NCBI GenBank assembly: GCA_945901795.1
Contig: CAMDLP010000005.1
Span: forward strand, 29,575 to 93,574
DNA: 64,000 bases
Reading direction: 5' to 3'
Source of the DNA: Akkermansia muciniphila
GTDB lineage: Bacteria; Verrucomicrobiota; Verrucomicrobiia; Verrucomicrobiales; Akkermansiaceae
A program made the position numbers and the translations under genes. Below the pieces are notes generated by a model. It searched no databases, was not told the DNA's origin, and was given only the letters and a program-made list of their open reading frames with translations. Each line of letters starts with the position of its first letter. Position 1 is the first letter of the stretch. Positions 49,870 to 60,898 of the stretch are shown here, piece after piece.

Positions 49870-50514
49870 ATGAAACTCCTGCACAAAATCCTTCCCGCCC
49901 TCTGCCTCGTCGTCACCTCCACCAGCGCGATCGCGGCCGCTCCGGTTTATCCAACGATCGATGAATCCATCGCCAAGGGCGACTTGGCCGACGTGCGTCT
50001 CCACATCGCCGCGAATCCGAAAAGCCTGAACCAGGGCGGTCGTGAGAACTCCCGCCCGCCGCTCGAGCAAGCGGTGATCCGCAACAAGGCGGAAATCGCC
50101 CTCTACCTGTTGGAAGCCGGAGCCGATCCGAATACGGTGAACGCCTCCCAGCGCACGCCGCTGCATCTTGCCGTGGACAGGAATAACCCGGTCGTCGCCG
50201 CGGCGCTGCTGAAAGCCGGTGCGAAACCTAACCAACGCGACAAGGACGGCTGGACTCCGCTCCACCACGCCGCCGCCAAGAACCAGCTCGAAACCGCCAA
50301 GGCCATCCTCGCCGGCGGGGCGGACCCGATGACGCTCAGCGAGCTCGGCGGTACGCCCTTGCACGAAGCCGCCGCCAGCGGTGGTGCGGAAATCATCCGG
50401 CTGTTGCTCGCCCACAAGGTGAATCCCGCGGTGGTCTCCAAGCAGGGCGTCACCGCGCTCGACATCGCCAAGCAATACAAGAACCAGCCCGCTATCGACG
50501 AGCTGTCGAAGTGA
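49870..50514 (+). CDS. Secreted ankyrin-repeat protein
   Basis: Signal peptide MKLLHKILPALCLVVTSTSAIAA; ankyrin repeats (ASQRTPLHLAVDRNNPVVAAALLKAGAKPNQRDKDGWTPLHHAAAKN). Confidence 0.93.
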   Translation: MKLLHKILPALCLVVTSTSAIAAAPVYPTIDESIAKGDLADVRLHIAANPKSLNQGGRENSRPPLEQAVIRNKAEIALYLLEAGADPNTVNASQRTPLHLAVDRNNPVVAAALLKAGAKPNQRDKDGWTPLHHAAAKNQLETAKAILAGGADPMTLSELGGTPLHEAAASGGAEIIRLLLAHKVNPAVVSKQGVTALDIAKQYKNQPAIDELSK

Positions 50515-50544
50515 GGACGCTTTCCCACACGATGTCCGGATGCG

Positions 50545-50583
50545 GAAAAGCCCGCCGGCCTGGTGGCTGACGGGCTTTTCTTC
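50545..50583. terminator. Bidirectional terminator between convergent genes
   Basis: GAAAAGCCCGccggcctggtggctgaCGGGCTTTTCTTC. Confidence 0.85.
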
Positions 50584-50601
50584 AATTCTATCCCTGACGA
50601 A

Positions 50602-51326
50602 TCAGAGGGCCTTGCCGAAGACTTCCACTTCGATGTGGTGGTTCATCTCGTTGGAAGTGTTGCCGTTGCTGTAAAGGCGCACGTAGCGGCCCTTCGCGCC
50701 CTTGGCGTCGGCGAGAAGGCCGAAGCGGGATTCCACGTAGGGGCTGTCCGCGCCCTTGCCGAGCTTGGAGGAGTCGTCGTAGTCGTTGTTATAAATGGTG
50801 GTGACGCCGGTCTTGAATTCCGCGTCGTCGGAAACCTGGATGATCACGTCGTTGTAGGCACGCTTCTGCGAGTGGAAATGCCACAGCCAGATGGCCGAGA
50901 GGGCGGCACTTTTTTCGAGGTCGATCTGGACCCACTGGGTGCCGTCGAGAAGCTCGACGAAGTAACCTTCGCCCGCTTCCTTGTCGCCGTCGGTGACGAG
51001 CGTGAGGTCGCCGATGATCGGGTTGGCGTCGCTGCTAGTGACTTTTTTGCCCTTGGAAAGGAGGGTGGTGCCTTCGGGAACCAGGAACTCGGGGGCTTTG
51101 TTAGGAGCTTGGACGAGGTTGGGGACGTTCATCGGCTTGGGTGTGCCTTCGATGAGTTCCGGCGGGAACTCGGTGGTGAGCGGCACGCCGCCGACGGTGC
51201 CACCGGAGGCGGCTGGGCTTGCGGCGGCGGTGTCCGATGCGCCCGGAGCGGATTCGGATTTCTTGCCGCAGCTGGTGAAGGCGAGGGCGGAGACGGTGAG
51301 GAGGGCGGGAACGATTAGTTTGTGTT

Positions 51327-51330
<4 letters not shown>
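50602..51330 (-). CDS. Lipoprotein with discoidin (F5/8 type C)-like C-terminal domain
   Basis: Lipobox ALAFTSC; GTQWVQIDLEKSAALSAIWLWHFHSQKRAYNDVIIQVSDDAEF...GRYVRLYSNGNTSNEMNHHIEVEVFG. Confidence 0.75.
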
Positions 51331-52676
<1,346 letters not shown>

Positions 52677-52681
52677 GGGTG

Positions 52682-53251
52682 TTACCATTTCTTGAGGATG
52701 GCGAGGCGGTTGTGCTGCGCAAGGGCGAGTGCGGCGACGACCAGGATCATGTGGATGCCGAGCCACGAGACGCCGTCGTCCTGTTTGATCAGGATGAGGC
52801 CCCAGGTGAGGCTGATGTAGATCAGTCCTAGCAGAAACAGCGAGCTGCGGTAGGCGAGACCGAGGAGGATGGTGAGGCCGAGGATGATCAGCGCGGGGCC
52901 GAGGATCTTGTCGTAAAGCGGCAGGGCGAATTTCATCATCAGCGGCTCGGCTTCGAATTTCTTCATGAGGGCGGCGGGCACGCCGTGGTAGTTCTCCAGC
53001 GCGTAGTGTTTCAGCGCGCCTGCAGCGGTGAGGCCCTCCTCGTTGGGCACGCCGCCCACAGGGACCACCTGTTCAGAGGCCTTGGAACCGGCGTATTTTT
53101 CGAGGCCGGTCTGGATCGCGCGCACGCCCAGCCAGAGGCGGAGGAGCAGCGAGCCGTAAACGAGGGCCAGCGTGTTAGGTGAGCAGCAGGATTCCCCGGA
53201 TGATCCGGCGGATGATTCCTTGGCGGTTTCGGAGCAGCATTCTTTGGACAT
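52682..53251 (-). CDS. DoxX-like small membrane protein with Cys-rich N-terminus
   Basis: MSKECCSETAKESSAGSSGESCCSPN then about 4 TM segments. Confidence 0.6.
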   Translation of the reverse strand: MSKECCSETAKESSAGSSGESCCSPNTLALVYGSLLLRLWLGVRAIQTGLEKYAGSKASEQVVPVGGVPNEEGLTAAGALKHYALENYHGVPAALMKKFEAEPLMMKFALPLYDKILGPALIILGLTILLGLAYRSSLFLLGLIYISLTWGLILIKQDDGVSWLGIHMILVVAALALAQHNRLAILKKW

Positions 53252-53307
53252 GGTGGTTTCTGATGTTGTTGGGAAGAGATTTTCCGGGATCGGAGCGGGA
53301 ATCAAAC

Positions 53308-54579
53308 TCAAAGGCGGGCTCCGAGGCGAGGGTGCTTGGCTTGGTCGGGGTTGCCGAGGACTTTTTCGGTTTTCGGGTCCCAGTTGAGCGCTTGTTTCGA
53401 GTCCATGGCGACGATGGCCAGTTGGCCGAACGAGGCGGCGCGGTGGGCGGCTTCCGCGGGGGCGACGGTGAGCTTGCGCGAGCGGACGCAGTCGATGAAG
53501 TTCTGATAGTGGCTGGGCGGCTTGGTGTCGAAGTCGGCCGGGAGGTTGCGGAGTATTTCGCGGTCCGAGGCTTCGAGTTGGCCGCGATCGACGTGGATCC
53601 AGCCTTTTTCGCCGGTGAACTTGGTGCCGCCGAAGTCGCTGCGGACTTCGAGGACGCGGCCGTCGGCGAAGGTGCCTTGATAGGAATACTTGACGTAAGC
53701 GTTGAAGAACTCGTGGGTTCCGGCCTCGCCGGTGCCTTCCATTTTCACCGGGCCGGTGCCGTCGAGGCCGAGGGTCCAGAGCGCGATGTCCACGTGGTGG
53801 CCGACCCAGTCGAGCAGCTGGCCGCCGCCGAAGCTGTTGTGCCAGCGCCAGTTCCACGGGTGGATCATCGGGTGATAGGGGAAATCGCCGACGGGGGCGC
53901 TGTAGGTTTTCCAATCGAGATTTTCAGGCGGCTTGCCGATCATTTCCGCGACCTTGTCCACAGGCACGTGCTGTTTGATGCTCATGCCGGAGGGCGTGCC
54001 GCATTCGAAGCGGGTGATCTTGCCGAGGGTGTTGTTGTCAATGAGGGCTTTGAAGCGGCGGAACTCACCGCCGGAGCGCTGCCAGCATCCGGTCTGCCAG
54101 ACGCGGTTGTTTTTCGCGAGCGCGTCCACCAGCATGCGGCCCTCCGCGAGGCCCCAGGTGAAGGGCTTTTCGCCGTAAACATCCTTGCCGGCGTTGGCGC
54201 AGTCGATGCCGATCCGGGCGTGCCAGTGGTCCGGAGTGGCGAGGCTGACCACATCGAGGCCGGGGTGTTGGATCAGGTCGGCGTGGTGCGCGTAGATCTT
54301 GCAGTCGGAGTTTTTATAGAACGCGTCCACCTTGGCCTTGGCTTTGGCGGCTTGGGTGGAATCCACATCACAGACGGCGACGACCCGGACGCCCTTGATG
54401 TTGAGGAAATTGTTCATGTTCCCCATTCCCTGTCCGCCGACTCCGACGCAGCCCATCAGGATCTCGTCGTTAGGCGAGCCCTCTTGGGCGCGAAGGTAGG
54501 CCATGGGCGCGAGGCCGAGGGCCGCGGCGGTGGTGGCGAGGAATCTACGGCGCGGGATGGGATTGAAATCGGTATTCAT
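53308..54579 (-). CDS. Gfo/Idh/MocA family oxidoreductase with Tat-like signal
   Basis: PRRRFLATTAAALGLAPMAYL; GKDVYGEKPFTWGLAEGRMLVDA; GGQLLDWVGHHVDIALWTLG. Confidence 0.94.
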   Translation of the reverse strand: MNTDFNPIPRRRFLATTAAALGLAPMAYLRAQEGSPNDEILMGCVGVGGQGMGNMNNFLNIKGVRVVAVCDVDSTQAAKAKAKVDAFYKNSDCKIYAHHADLIQHPGLDVVSLATPDHWHARIGIDCANAGKDVYGEKPFTWGLAEGRMLVDALAKNNRVWQTGCWQRSGGEFRRFKALIDNNTLGKITRFECGTPSGMSIKQHVPVDKVAEMIGKPPENLDWKTYSAPVGDFPYHPMIHPWNWRWHNSFGGGQLLDWVGHHVDIALWTLGLDGTGPVKMEGTGEAGTHEFFNAYVKYSYQGTFADGRVLEVRSDFGGTKFTGEKGWIHVDRGQLEASDREILRNLPADFDTKPPSHYQNFIDCVRSRKLTVAPAEAAHRAASFGQLAIVAMDSKQALNWDPKTEKVLGNPDQAKHPRLGARL

Positions 54580-54596
54580 ATGTTTTGGTGGATGTA

Positions 54597-55955
54597 TCAA
54601 GTGAGTTTCGGCTCCCAACCGGCGCGGTAAACCCGCTTGAGGGTGGCTTTCACCTCGGGCAGGCTGCGGGCTTCCATGGCTTTCATGTCCCAGTCGATTT
54701 TCTTGCCGAGACGGACGGCGAAGTTGCCGACGAGGACCATCTCGGTGAGTGGCCCGGCGTGATCGACGAAGTTAGAGACGGGCTTGGGGCCCTCACCGCG
54801 GACGGCGCGGCAGAGTTCCTGGGTCGGGCCGCCTTTGACGCGGGCATATACCTCTGCGACTTTTTGGACCTTTTCCCTCACGCCTTTGCGGAACAGCATC
54901 GGGGTCTCGCCGCAATAGGCGTCGTTGATGAAAAGGACGCCCTCGGTGCCCACGAAGACTTGGCCGAATCCCTCGTTGAGTTTAAGATCCGCTGGAATCC
55001 CCGGAGGCCGGACGAATTCCTTGTCGGTGTTAGGATCGTTGACCCCGTCCTGCCAGATGACCTTGACCGGCCCACGTTTGCCCTTGGCGGGGAAGTCATA
55101 GACGATGGTCGAGCGCTTGGGGGCGATGGTGTCGTCGAAGGCGGAGACCTTGCTGGCTTCGACCACGAAGTCGCCGTTGAGATCGAGCGCCCAGAACGCG
55201 GAGTTCATGCTGTGGCAGCCGATGTCGCCGAGCGCGCCGCAGCCGTAGTCCCAGAATCCGCGCCATTTGAAGGGATGGATGCCCGGGTTGTAAGGGCGGT
55301 CGGTGGCGCAGGTGCCCTGCCAGACGTCCCAGTTGAGATCGGCGGGCACGGGCTGGGCGGGAAACTGAAGGCCCTCGCCCTGCGGCCAGATCGGGCGGTT
55401 GGTCCAGTAGTAAACTTCCTTCACGTCGCCGATGAGTCCGGCTTCGATCCACTCCCGCAGGATGCGTGTGCCCTGCATCGTGGCACCTTGGTTGCCCATC
55501 ACGGTGAGCACGTTTTTTTCCTTGGCGTAGTTGGCCAGCGCGCGGGCTTCCCAGAGGTTGTTGCACATCGGCTTTTGCACCATCACGGGCTTGCCGTGCT
55601 TGATCGCCTCGACGGCGATGGGGAAGTGCATGTGGTCGGGGGTGGAGACGGTGACCACGTCGATCTGGTCGGCCACGGCGGCGAACATTTCCCGGTAGTC
55701 GGAGAAATATTTGGCGTCGGGATACTGCTGGATCATCTTTTCGGCCCGTCCCTTGTCGATGTCGCAGAGGAAGGCGATGCGGTTGCCGCTCGCGATCTCG
55801 GAGATGTCGCTCGCGCCCTTTCCGTTGCAGCCGACGGCGGCAACATTGAGTTGCTTGAGGGCTTTTTCCTGGCCGAGAAGGAGATTGGGGGCGAACGCGG
55901 TGCCGGCGATGGCGGCGGCGGATTTGATGAAATTACGGCGGGTCGGATTTTGCAT
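54597..55955 (-). CDS. Gfo/Idh/MocA family oxidoreductase with Tat-like signal
   Basis: TRRNFIKSAAAIAGTAFAPNL; GKPVMVQKPMCNNLWEARALANYA; GCGALGDIGCHSMNSAFWALD. Confidence 0.93.
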   Translation of the reverse strand: MQNPTRRNFIKSAAAIAGTAFAPNLLLGQEKALKQLNVAAVGCNGKGASDISEIASGNRIAFLCDIDKGRAEKMIQQYPDAKYFSDYREMFAAVADQIDVVTVSTPDHMHFPIAVEAIKHGKPVMVQKPMCNNLWEARALANYAKEKNVLTVMGNQGATMQGTRILREWIEAGLIGDVKEVYYWTNRPIWPQGEGLQFPAQPVPADLNWDVWQGTCATDRPYNPGIHPFKWRGFWDYGCGALGDIGCHSMNSAFWALDLNGDFVVEASKVSAFDDTIAPKRSTIVYDFPAKGKRGPVKVIWQDGVNDPNTDKEFVRPPGIPADLKLNEGFGQVFVGTEGVLFINDAYCGETPMLFRKGVREKVQKVAEVYARVKGGPTQELCRAVRGEGPKPVSNFVDHAGPLTEMVLVGNFAVRLGKKIDWDMKAMEARSLPEVKATLKRVYRAGWEPKLT

Positions 55956-56045
55956 GGCGTTGGGGATTTACGGGCTGGGGTTGGCGGATCATTCAGGGTT
56001 TTTCGGGAAATTTCGGTAGGGTGGTAAGGTGGAATCCTGAGGCGC

Positions 56046-56543
56046 CTACCGCTTTTTCCGGAGGCGCTTGCCGGTCAGGCGGGTCGCGATGAGGTTCGGG
56101 CAACGGCCTTTGAGGCGGAGTTGCTCGCAGTTCGCCTCGATTTTGATCGACTGGCGGACGGGTTTGAAACCGAGCCGCCGGGTGATGCAGTCGTTGAGCA
56201 TGTCGAGGTGCGAGTCCTCGAATTCGACCACGCGGCCGCAGTCGATGCAGAGCAGGTGGTTGTGCGAGGGCTTGTCGAGGAAGTTGGGATCGTAGGTGGT
56301 TTGGTTTTCCCCGAGATCGATTTCGCGCAGCAAATCCGCCTCCACCAGCAGGCTCAGGGTGCGGTAAACCGTGGCCCGCGAGGTCTCGGAGTCGAGTTTT
56401 CGGACGCGGTCGAAAAGCTCGTCGGCGGTGAAATGCTCGTCTTTCGAGAACGCCGCCTTGACGATGCTGTCACGCTGACTGGTCCGGCGCAGGCCTTTGC
56501 GCCGGATGAAATCATTGAGCCGTTCCTGGATACCAAGGTCCAC
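56046..56543 (-). CDS. Fur family transcriptional regulator
   Basis: RRTSQRDSIVKAAFSKDEHFTADELFDRVRKLDSETSRATVYRTLSLLVEADLLREIDLGENQTTYDPNFLDKPSHNHLLCIDCGRVVEFED. Confidence 0.94.
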   Translation of the reverse strand: MDLGIQERLNDFIRRKGLRRTSQRDSIVKAAFSKDEHFTADELFDRVRKLDSETSRATVYRTLSLLVEADLLREIDLGENQTTYDPNFLDKPSHNHLLCIDCGRVVEFEDSHLDMLNDCITRRLGFKPVRQSIKIEANCEQLRLKGRCPNLIATRLTGKRLRKKR

Positions 56544-56636
56544 GGGGAATTCCTAGCGGCCCGAATCCCGCCCGCAAAGCGGAAACGCCGAAAATTTGCT
56601 TGAAAGTCTGACACCGCCACCGCAGTAGATAGCTTC

Positions 56637-57920
56637 ATGACCACTCAATTCACACGACGGAAATTTCTCGGAACCGCAGGGCTCGCCATCGGCATGCCTA
56701 CGATCATTCCCGGCTCCGCCTTGGGGAAAAACGGCGCGGTCGCTCCCAGCAACCGCATCGTCATGGGCGGCATCGGCATCGGCCCGCGCGGGCGGGAGGT
56801 GCTTAACTGTTTCCTCGCCCAGCCCGATGTCCAGTTCGTCGCGATCGCCGACGTGCAGGAGTCGCGGCGCGAAATCGTCCGGCGGATGGCCAACAAGCAG
56901 TATGGCAACGAGGATTGTTACAAATGCTGCGACATGATGGAAATCCTCGGCCGCGAGGACATCGACGCGGTCCAGATCACCACCGGCGACCGTTGGCACG
57001 CGCTCGGCACCATCCTCGCCTCGAAGGCCGGCAAGGACGTTTACGCGGAGAAGCCGTGTAGCATGACGATCCAGGAGACCCAGGAACTAGCAGACGCAGT
57101 GAAGCTCCACGGACGCGTCTTCCAAGCCGGCACCCAGCGGCGGAACGTGGACAATTTTCGCTTCGCCGCCGAGCTCGCCCGCAGCGGCCGTCTTGGCAAG
57201 ATCCACACCGTCCACGCCGGGATCCTCCCTCTCAAGCCGGACCTCGCCCCGCTGCCCGGCGAGCCCTTGCCGGATCCGGCGCTGATCGATTGGGAGCGCT
57301 GGCTGGGGCCCGCCCCGTCGCGCCCTTATAACAAGAAATACGTGGAAGGTCGCTGGCGCGGGTATTACGATTTCCACGGCGGCGCGGGCTTGCCCGAGTG
57401 GGGCGCGCACACGCTCGACCTCTGCCAGTGGGCGGCGAACGCGGACGGCACCACCCCGGTCGAGTTCGAGAGCAAAGGCGACACGCTCATCGAGGGCCGC
57501 TACGCCAGCGGGGTGAAATTGGTCATGCGTCTCGCCGGCTTCCAAGGCGAGGGCGACTGGGTCGTCCCCGGCACCTGTCCGGTGCGCTTCGAGGGCGAGG
57601 AAGGCTGGGTCGAGACCGCGGATTTTGGCAAGATCGCCGCCAGCAATCCTGCATTGTTAGTCGGCATGCCGACCGGAGAAATTTCCGGAACCAATCCCAT
57701 CAAGCACGTCCGCGACTTCCTCGACTGCGTCAAATCCCGCGGCGCGCCGGCGGCGAACGAGGTGGTCACGCGCAACGGCCACATCGCCTGCCACGCCGCC
57801 GCCATCGGCTGGCAGCTCGGCCGCAAAGTCCGCTTCGACCCCGCCACCGAGAAGTTCATCGGCGACGACGAGGCGAACAAAATGTGCAGCCAGCCGCGCC
57901 GCGCCCCGTGGCACGCGTGA
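56637..57920 (+). CDS. Gfo/Idh/MocA family oxidoreductase with Tat-like signal
   Basis: TRRKFLGTAGLAIGMP; GKDVYAEKPCSMTIQETQELADAV; GGAGLPEWGAHTLDLCQWAAN. Confidence 0.94.
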   Translation: MTTQFTRRKFLGTAGLAIGMPTIIPGSALGKNGAVAPSNRIVMGGIGIGPRGREVLNCFLAQPDVQFVAIADVQESRREIVRRMANKQYGNEDCYKCCDMMEILGREDIDAVQITTGDRWHALGTILASKAGKDVYAEKPCSMTIQETQELADAVKLHGRVFQAGTQRRNVDNFRFAAELARSGRLGKIHTVHAGILPLKPDLAPLPGEPLPDPALIDWERWLGPAPSRPYNKKYVEGRWRGYYDFHGGAGLPEWGAHTLDLCQWAANADGTTPVEFESKGDTLIEGRYASGVKLVMRLAGFQGEGDWVVPGTCPVRFEGEEGWVETADFGKIAASNPALLVGMPTGEISGTNPIKHVRDFLDCVKSRGAPAANEVVTRNGHIACHAAAIGWQLGRKVRFDPATEKFIGDDEANKMCSQPRRAPWHA

Positions 57921-57982
57921 TGCGGGAGGGCATTGGCGAAATTGAATCCGCTGAAATTTCTTGCAGGAAACGGAACCCCGGA

Positions 57983-59146
57983 ATGGTATTCAGCACCATG
58001 ATGAAACTGAACATGCTGTTGGGCTTGGCGGCGGCGCTGGTGATGCCGGCGCTGGGGCAGGAGGTGGCGAAGGTATTGGCGACCGGCGCCGGCCTGCCGG
58101 ATTTCTCGCTGCCGGGGACGGACGGGAAGACCTATACGCTAACGGATTTCAAGGGCTCCAAGGTGTTGTGTGTGATTTTCACCTGCAACCATTGCCCGGA
58201 CTCGGTGGCGGCGGGCTCGCGGATGGAGCAGGTCTATCAGGATTACAAGAGCAAGAACGTGGCGCTGGTGGCGGTGAATGGAAACAATCCGGCCAGCCTC
58301 ACGCCCGACGAGCTCGGCTACTCGCCCTTCGGCGACTCGCAGGAGGAAATGGCTCCCTTCGCCAAGGACTTCGGTTGGACTTTTCCCTATCTCTATGATG
58401 GCGCGAAGCAGGAATTCACCACCGCCTGCGGCGCGCAATCCACGCCGCACGTGTTCGTTTTCGATGCGGAGCGCAAGCTGCGCTACAGCGGCCGGATGGA
58501 CGACGGCGGGCGGAATTCCGGCCCGGTGCCCAACAGCTACCTGCGCGACGCGCTCGACGCGGTGCTCGCTGGAACCGCAGTCAAAGAGCCCGTCACCCGC
58601 TCGTTCGGCTGCTCGACGAAGTGGCTTTTCAAAACCAGCAATGCCGCGGCCGACCAGGCGGCGTGGGAAAAGAGGCCCGTCACCGTGGCGGATCTGGACG
58701 AGGAAATTTCCAAGAAGCTCCGCGCCAACGGCTCGAAGAACCTTCGCCTCATCAATTTCTGGTCCACCAGTTGCGGGCCCTGCGTGAAGGAGTTCCCGGG
58801 GCTGGTAGATACCGGCCGGCGTTTTCAAAACCGGTCGGTCGAGTTCATTTCCATCAGCCTCGATCCGGTGGCTCTGCGGCCCGCGGTTCTCAAGTTCCTG
58901 GAATCCCGCCACGCCGCCGCCCCCGGCTCGACCGCGAAATCCCTCGGCGAGCAGGGGCTCGCCTCCAACAACTATCACTGGACCGGCGGAAATCCGGACG
59001 CCATGGCCCAGGCGATCGATCCCGACTGGACCGGCGCCCTGCCGCACAGCGTGCTCGTCGCGCCCGGCGGCAAGATTCTTTGGCGCCACAGCGGCGAGAT
59101 CGACATCGTCGAGGTGCGCCGGCAGATTCTCAAGGGGCTGCAATGA
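57983..59146 (+). CDS. Secreted two-domain thioredoxin-fold protein (redoxin + TlpA-like)
   Basis: N-terminal redoxin LPDFSLPGTDGKTYTLTDFKGSKVLCVIFTCNHCPDS; C-terminal LRLINFWSTSCGPCVKEFPGLVD. Confidence 0.9.
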   Translation: MVFSTMMKLNMLLGLAAALVMPALGQEVAKVLATGAGLPDFSLPGTDGKTYTLTDFKGSKVLCVIFTCNHCPDSVAAGSRMEQVYQDYKSKNVALVAVNGNNPASLTPDELGYSPFGDSQEEMAPFAKDFGWTFPYLYDGAKQEFTTACGAQSTPHVFVFDAERKLRYSGRMDDGGRNSGPVPNSYLRDALDAVLAGTAVKEPVTRSFGCSTKWLFKTSNAAADQAAWEKRPVTVADLDEEISKKLRANGSKNLRLINFWSTSCGPCVKEFPGLVDTGRRFQNRSVEFISISLDPVALRPAVLKFLESRHAAAPGSTAKSLGEQGLASNNYHWTGGNPDAMAQAIDPDWTGALPHSVLVAPGGKILWRHSGEIDIVEVRRQILKGLQ

Positions 59147-59597
59147 CCCGTCGATCGACGTGGTTTACATCGTGCTGCCCAACAGCATGCACCACGAGTT
59201 CACGCTGCGCGCCGCCAAGGCGGGCAAGCACGTTTTCTGTGAGAAGCCGATGGCGAACAGTGCCAAGGACTGCCGGGAAATGATCGCCGCTTGCGTGGCC
59301 GCGAATCGCCAGCTCGGGATCGGTTACCGCTGCCGGTTCGAGTTGCACCACCGGGAAGCCATCCGCTTCGCCCGCGAGCAGGTTTTCGGCCCGCTCCAAC
59401 ATGTGGACGCCGGGTTCGGCTTCGCCATCGGCGACCCGAAGCAATGGCGTCTGCGCAAGAATCTGGCAGGCGGCGGCGCGCTGATGGACGTGGGCGTTTA
59501 CGCGCTCCAGGCCTGCCGCTACCTGGCGGGCGAGGAACCGCTGGAGGTGGTGGCGCTTGAAACCAAAACCGACCCGGTGATCGCCGCCACGGCCTAA
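59145..59597 (+). pseudogene. Truncated Gfo/Idh/MocA oxidoreductase fragment
   Basis: DPSIDVVYIVLPNSMHHEFTLRAAKAGKHVFCEKPMANSAKDCREMIAAC...GGGALMDVGVYALQACRYL; N-terminal NAD-binding GxGxxG part and C-terminus absent. Confidence 0.85.
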
Positions 59598-60874
59598 ACA
59601 ATCCGCCCGATCGCGAAGAGCGCCGAGGCGATCAGAACTGCAAGTGCCGCCGCTCCGGCGACGCGGTCGGTGATGGTGGCTCGCGGTCGGTTAGGCGACG
59701 AGGAGGCGGGGAAAACGATGGCTGCGTAGAGCATGCCCGCGATCAAGCCGCCGGTGTGGGCCGCGTTGTCGATGTAGTGGTAGCCGACCAGGCCGATCAG
59801 CGCGGTGAGCAACACGCCTGCTGCCAGACGGCGGCGTGCCCGGCGCGGGACCAGTCGTGCGTGGAGCGTCTCGAAGACCAGCAGGAACCCCAGCCAACCC
59901 ATCAAGCCGCCGGACGCGCCGACCGACGGAGTTGCGACGAACCGCGCGGACGCCTCGCCGCCGACACAGGCCGCGAACAGGAAAACCAGCGGCAGATGCG
60001 GCCAGCGCGCGAACACCTCCACGCGTTTTCCCAGATACGCGAGGGCCGCCGCGTTCATCAGGAAGTGCACCACGTTGCCATGGAGAAACGGCGCGGTGAA
60101 AAGCCGCCACCACTCGCCGTGCAGGTAGCGCTCCTTTATCAAGCCGGCGGCGGCGGTGCCTTCCCAGTTGTGAATCAGCGAGCTCCAGCCCGCGGCTTTC
60201 ACTCCGCCGAGGATTTGCGCCAGCGCCACCAGCGCGACCAGTCCGAGGAAGATTTTCGTTAGAGGTGCTTGCTGCCGCTCCAGCCACGTTTCGAAGCGGA
60301 GGGTCGGGACGATTTCAGCGATGCCGCTTTCCGTCCAGCCTGCCAGTTCCTTCCGTCGCTTGCGCGCCTGATACCACGGGATGAAGGCGAAAATCACGAA
60401 CATCAGCAAGGCGAGTCCGCACGCGGTGGAGTCGAGCACCGCCCGCGTGGCGAATTTCAGACGCTGGGGGAAATCGACCGTCGTGCCGGATTGTGCTGCT
60501 AGGCGTCCCGCTAGAACCAGCCCGCCGTAGAATATGTAAGCGCTCATTCCTAGCAGGATGGTCCCGAACCCACGCAGCTTGTGCGTCGCGTCGTCCAAGT
60601 CATCGCGGGACCAGCGCGCGCGGGCGGTCCGCAAGGCGTCGCCCATGCCGCCGAGTTCTTCCGGCAGGATCATCCGCGCGTGGCCGGGTGCCCAGACGAG
60701 AGTCACGTTGGCGTCGCGGTCGTCGCGGATTGTGGCGGCGAGGGATTCCAGCGAATCACAGGCATGGGGTTTTCCCTTCGCGTCGATCCAGCCCCATCCA
60801 TCAGGGGCATGAGGAAACGCATCTTCCCGCGCCCAAACCGGGACTTCGGGGTTTTCCTGAATTGTTTCCGTCAC
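59594..60874 (-). CDS. Rhomboid family intramembrane serine protease
   Basis: Catalytic VGASGGLMGWLGFLL and HTGGLIAGMLYA; FLHGNVVHFLMNAAALAYLGKRVE; ~80 aa N-terminal extension. Confidence 0.92.
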   Translation of the reverse strand: MTETIQENPEVPVWAREDAFPHAPDGWGWIDAKGKPHACDSLESLAATIRDDRDANVTLVWAPGHARMILPEELGGMGDALRTARARWSRDDLDDATHKLRGFGTILLGMSAYIFYGGLVLAGRLAAQSGTTVDFPQRLKFATRAVLDSTACGLALLMFVIFAFIPWYQARKRRKELAGWTESGIAEIVPTLRFETWLERQQAPLTKIFLGLVALVALAQILGGVKAAGWSSLIHNWEGTAAAGLIKERYLHGEWWRLFTAPFLHGNVVHFLMNAAALAYLGKRVEVFARWPHLPLVFLFAACVGGEASARFVATPSVGASGGLMGWLGFLLVFETLHARLVPRRARRRLAAGVLLTALIGLVGYHYIDNAAHTGGLIAGMLYAAIVFPASSSPNRPRATITDRVAGAAALAVLIASALFAIGRIV

Positions 60875-60898
60875 GCCGGGAGAGCGTTAGGGACCAGC

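Noticed and set aside
59160-59597. Intact small oxidoreductase
   Set aside because: Lacks the NAD-binding N-terminus and most of the C-terminal domain; treated as a fragment.
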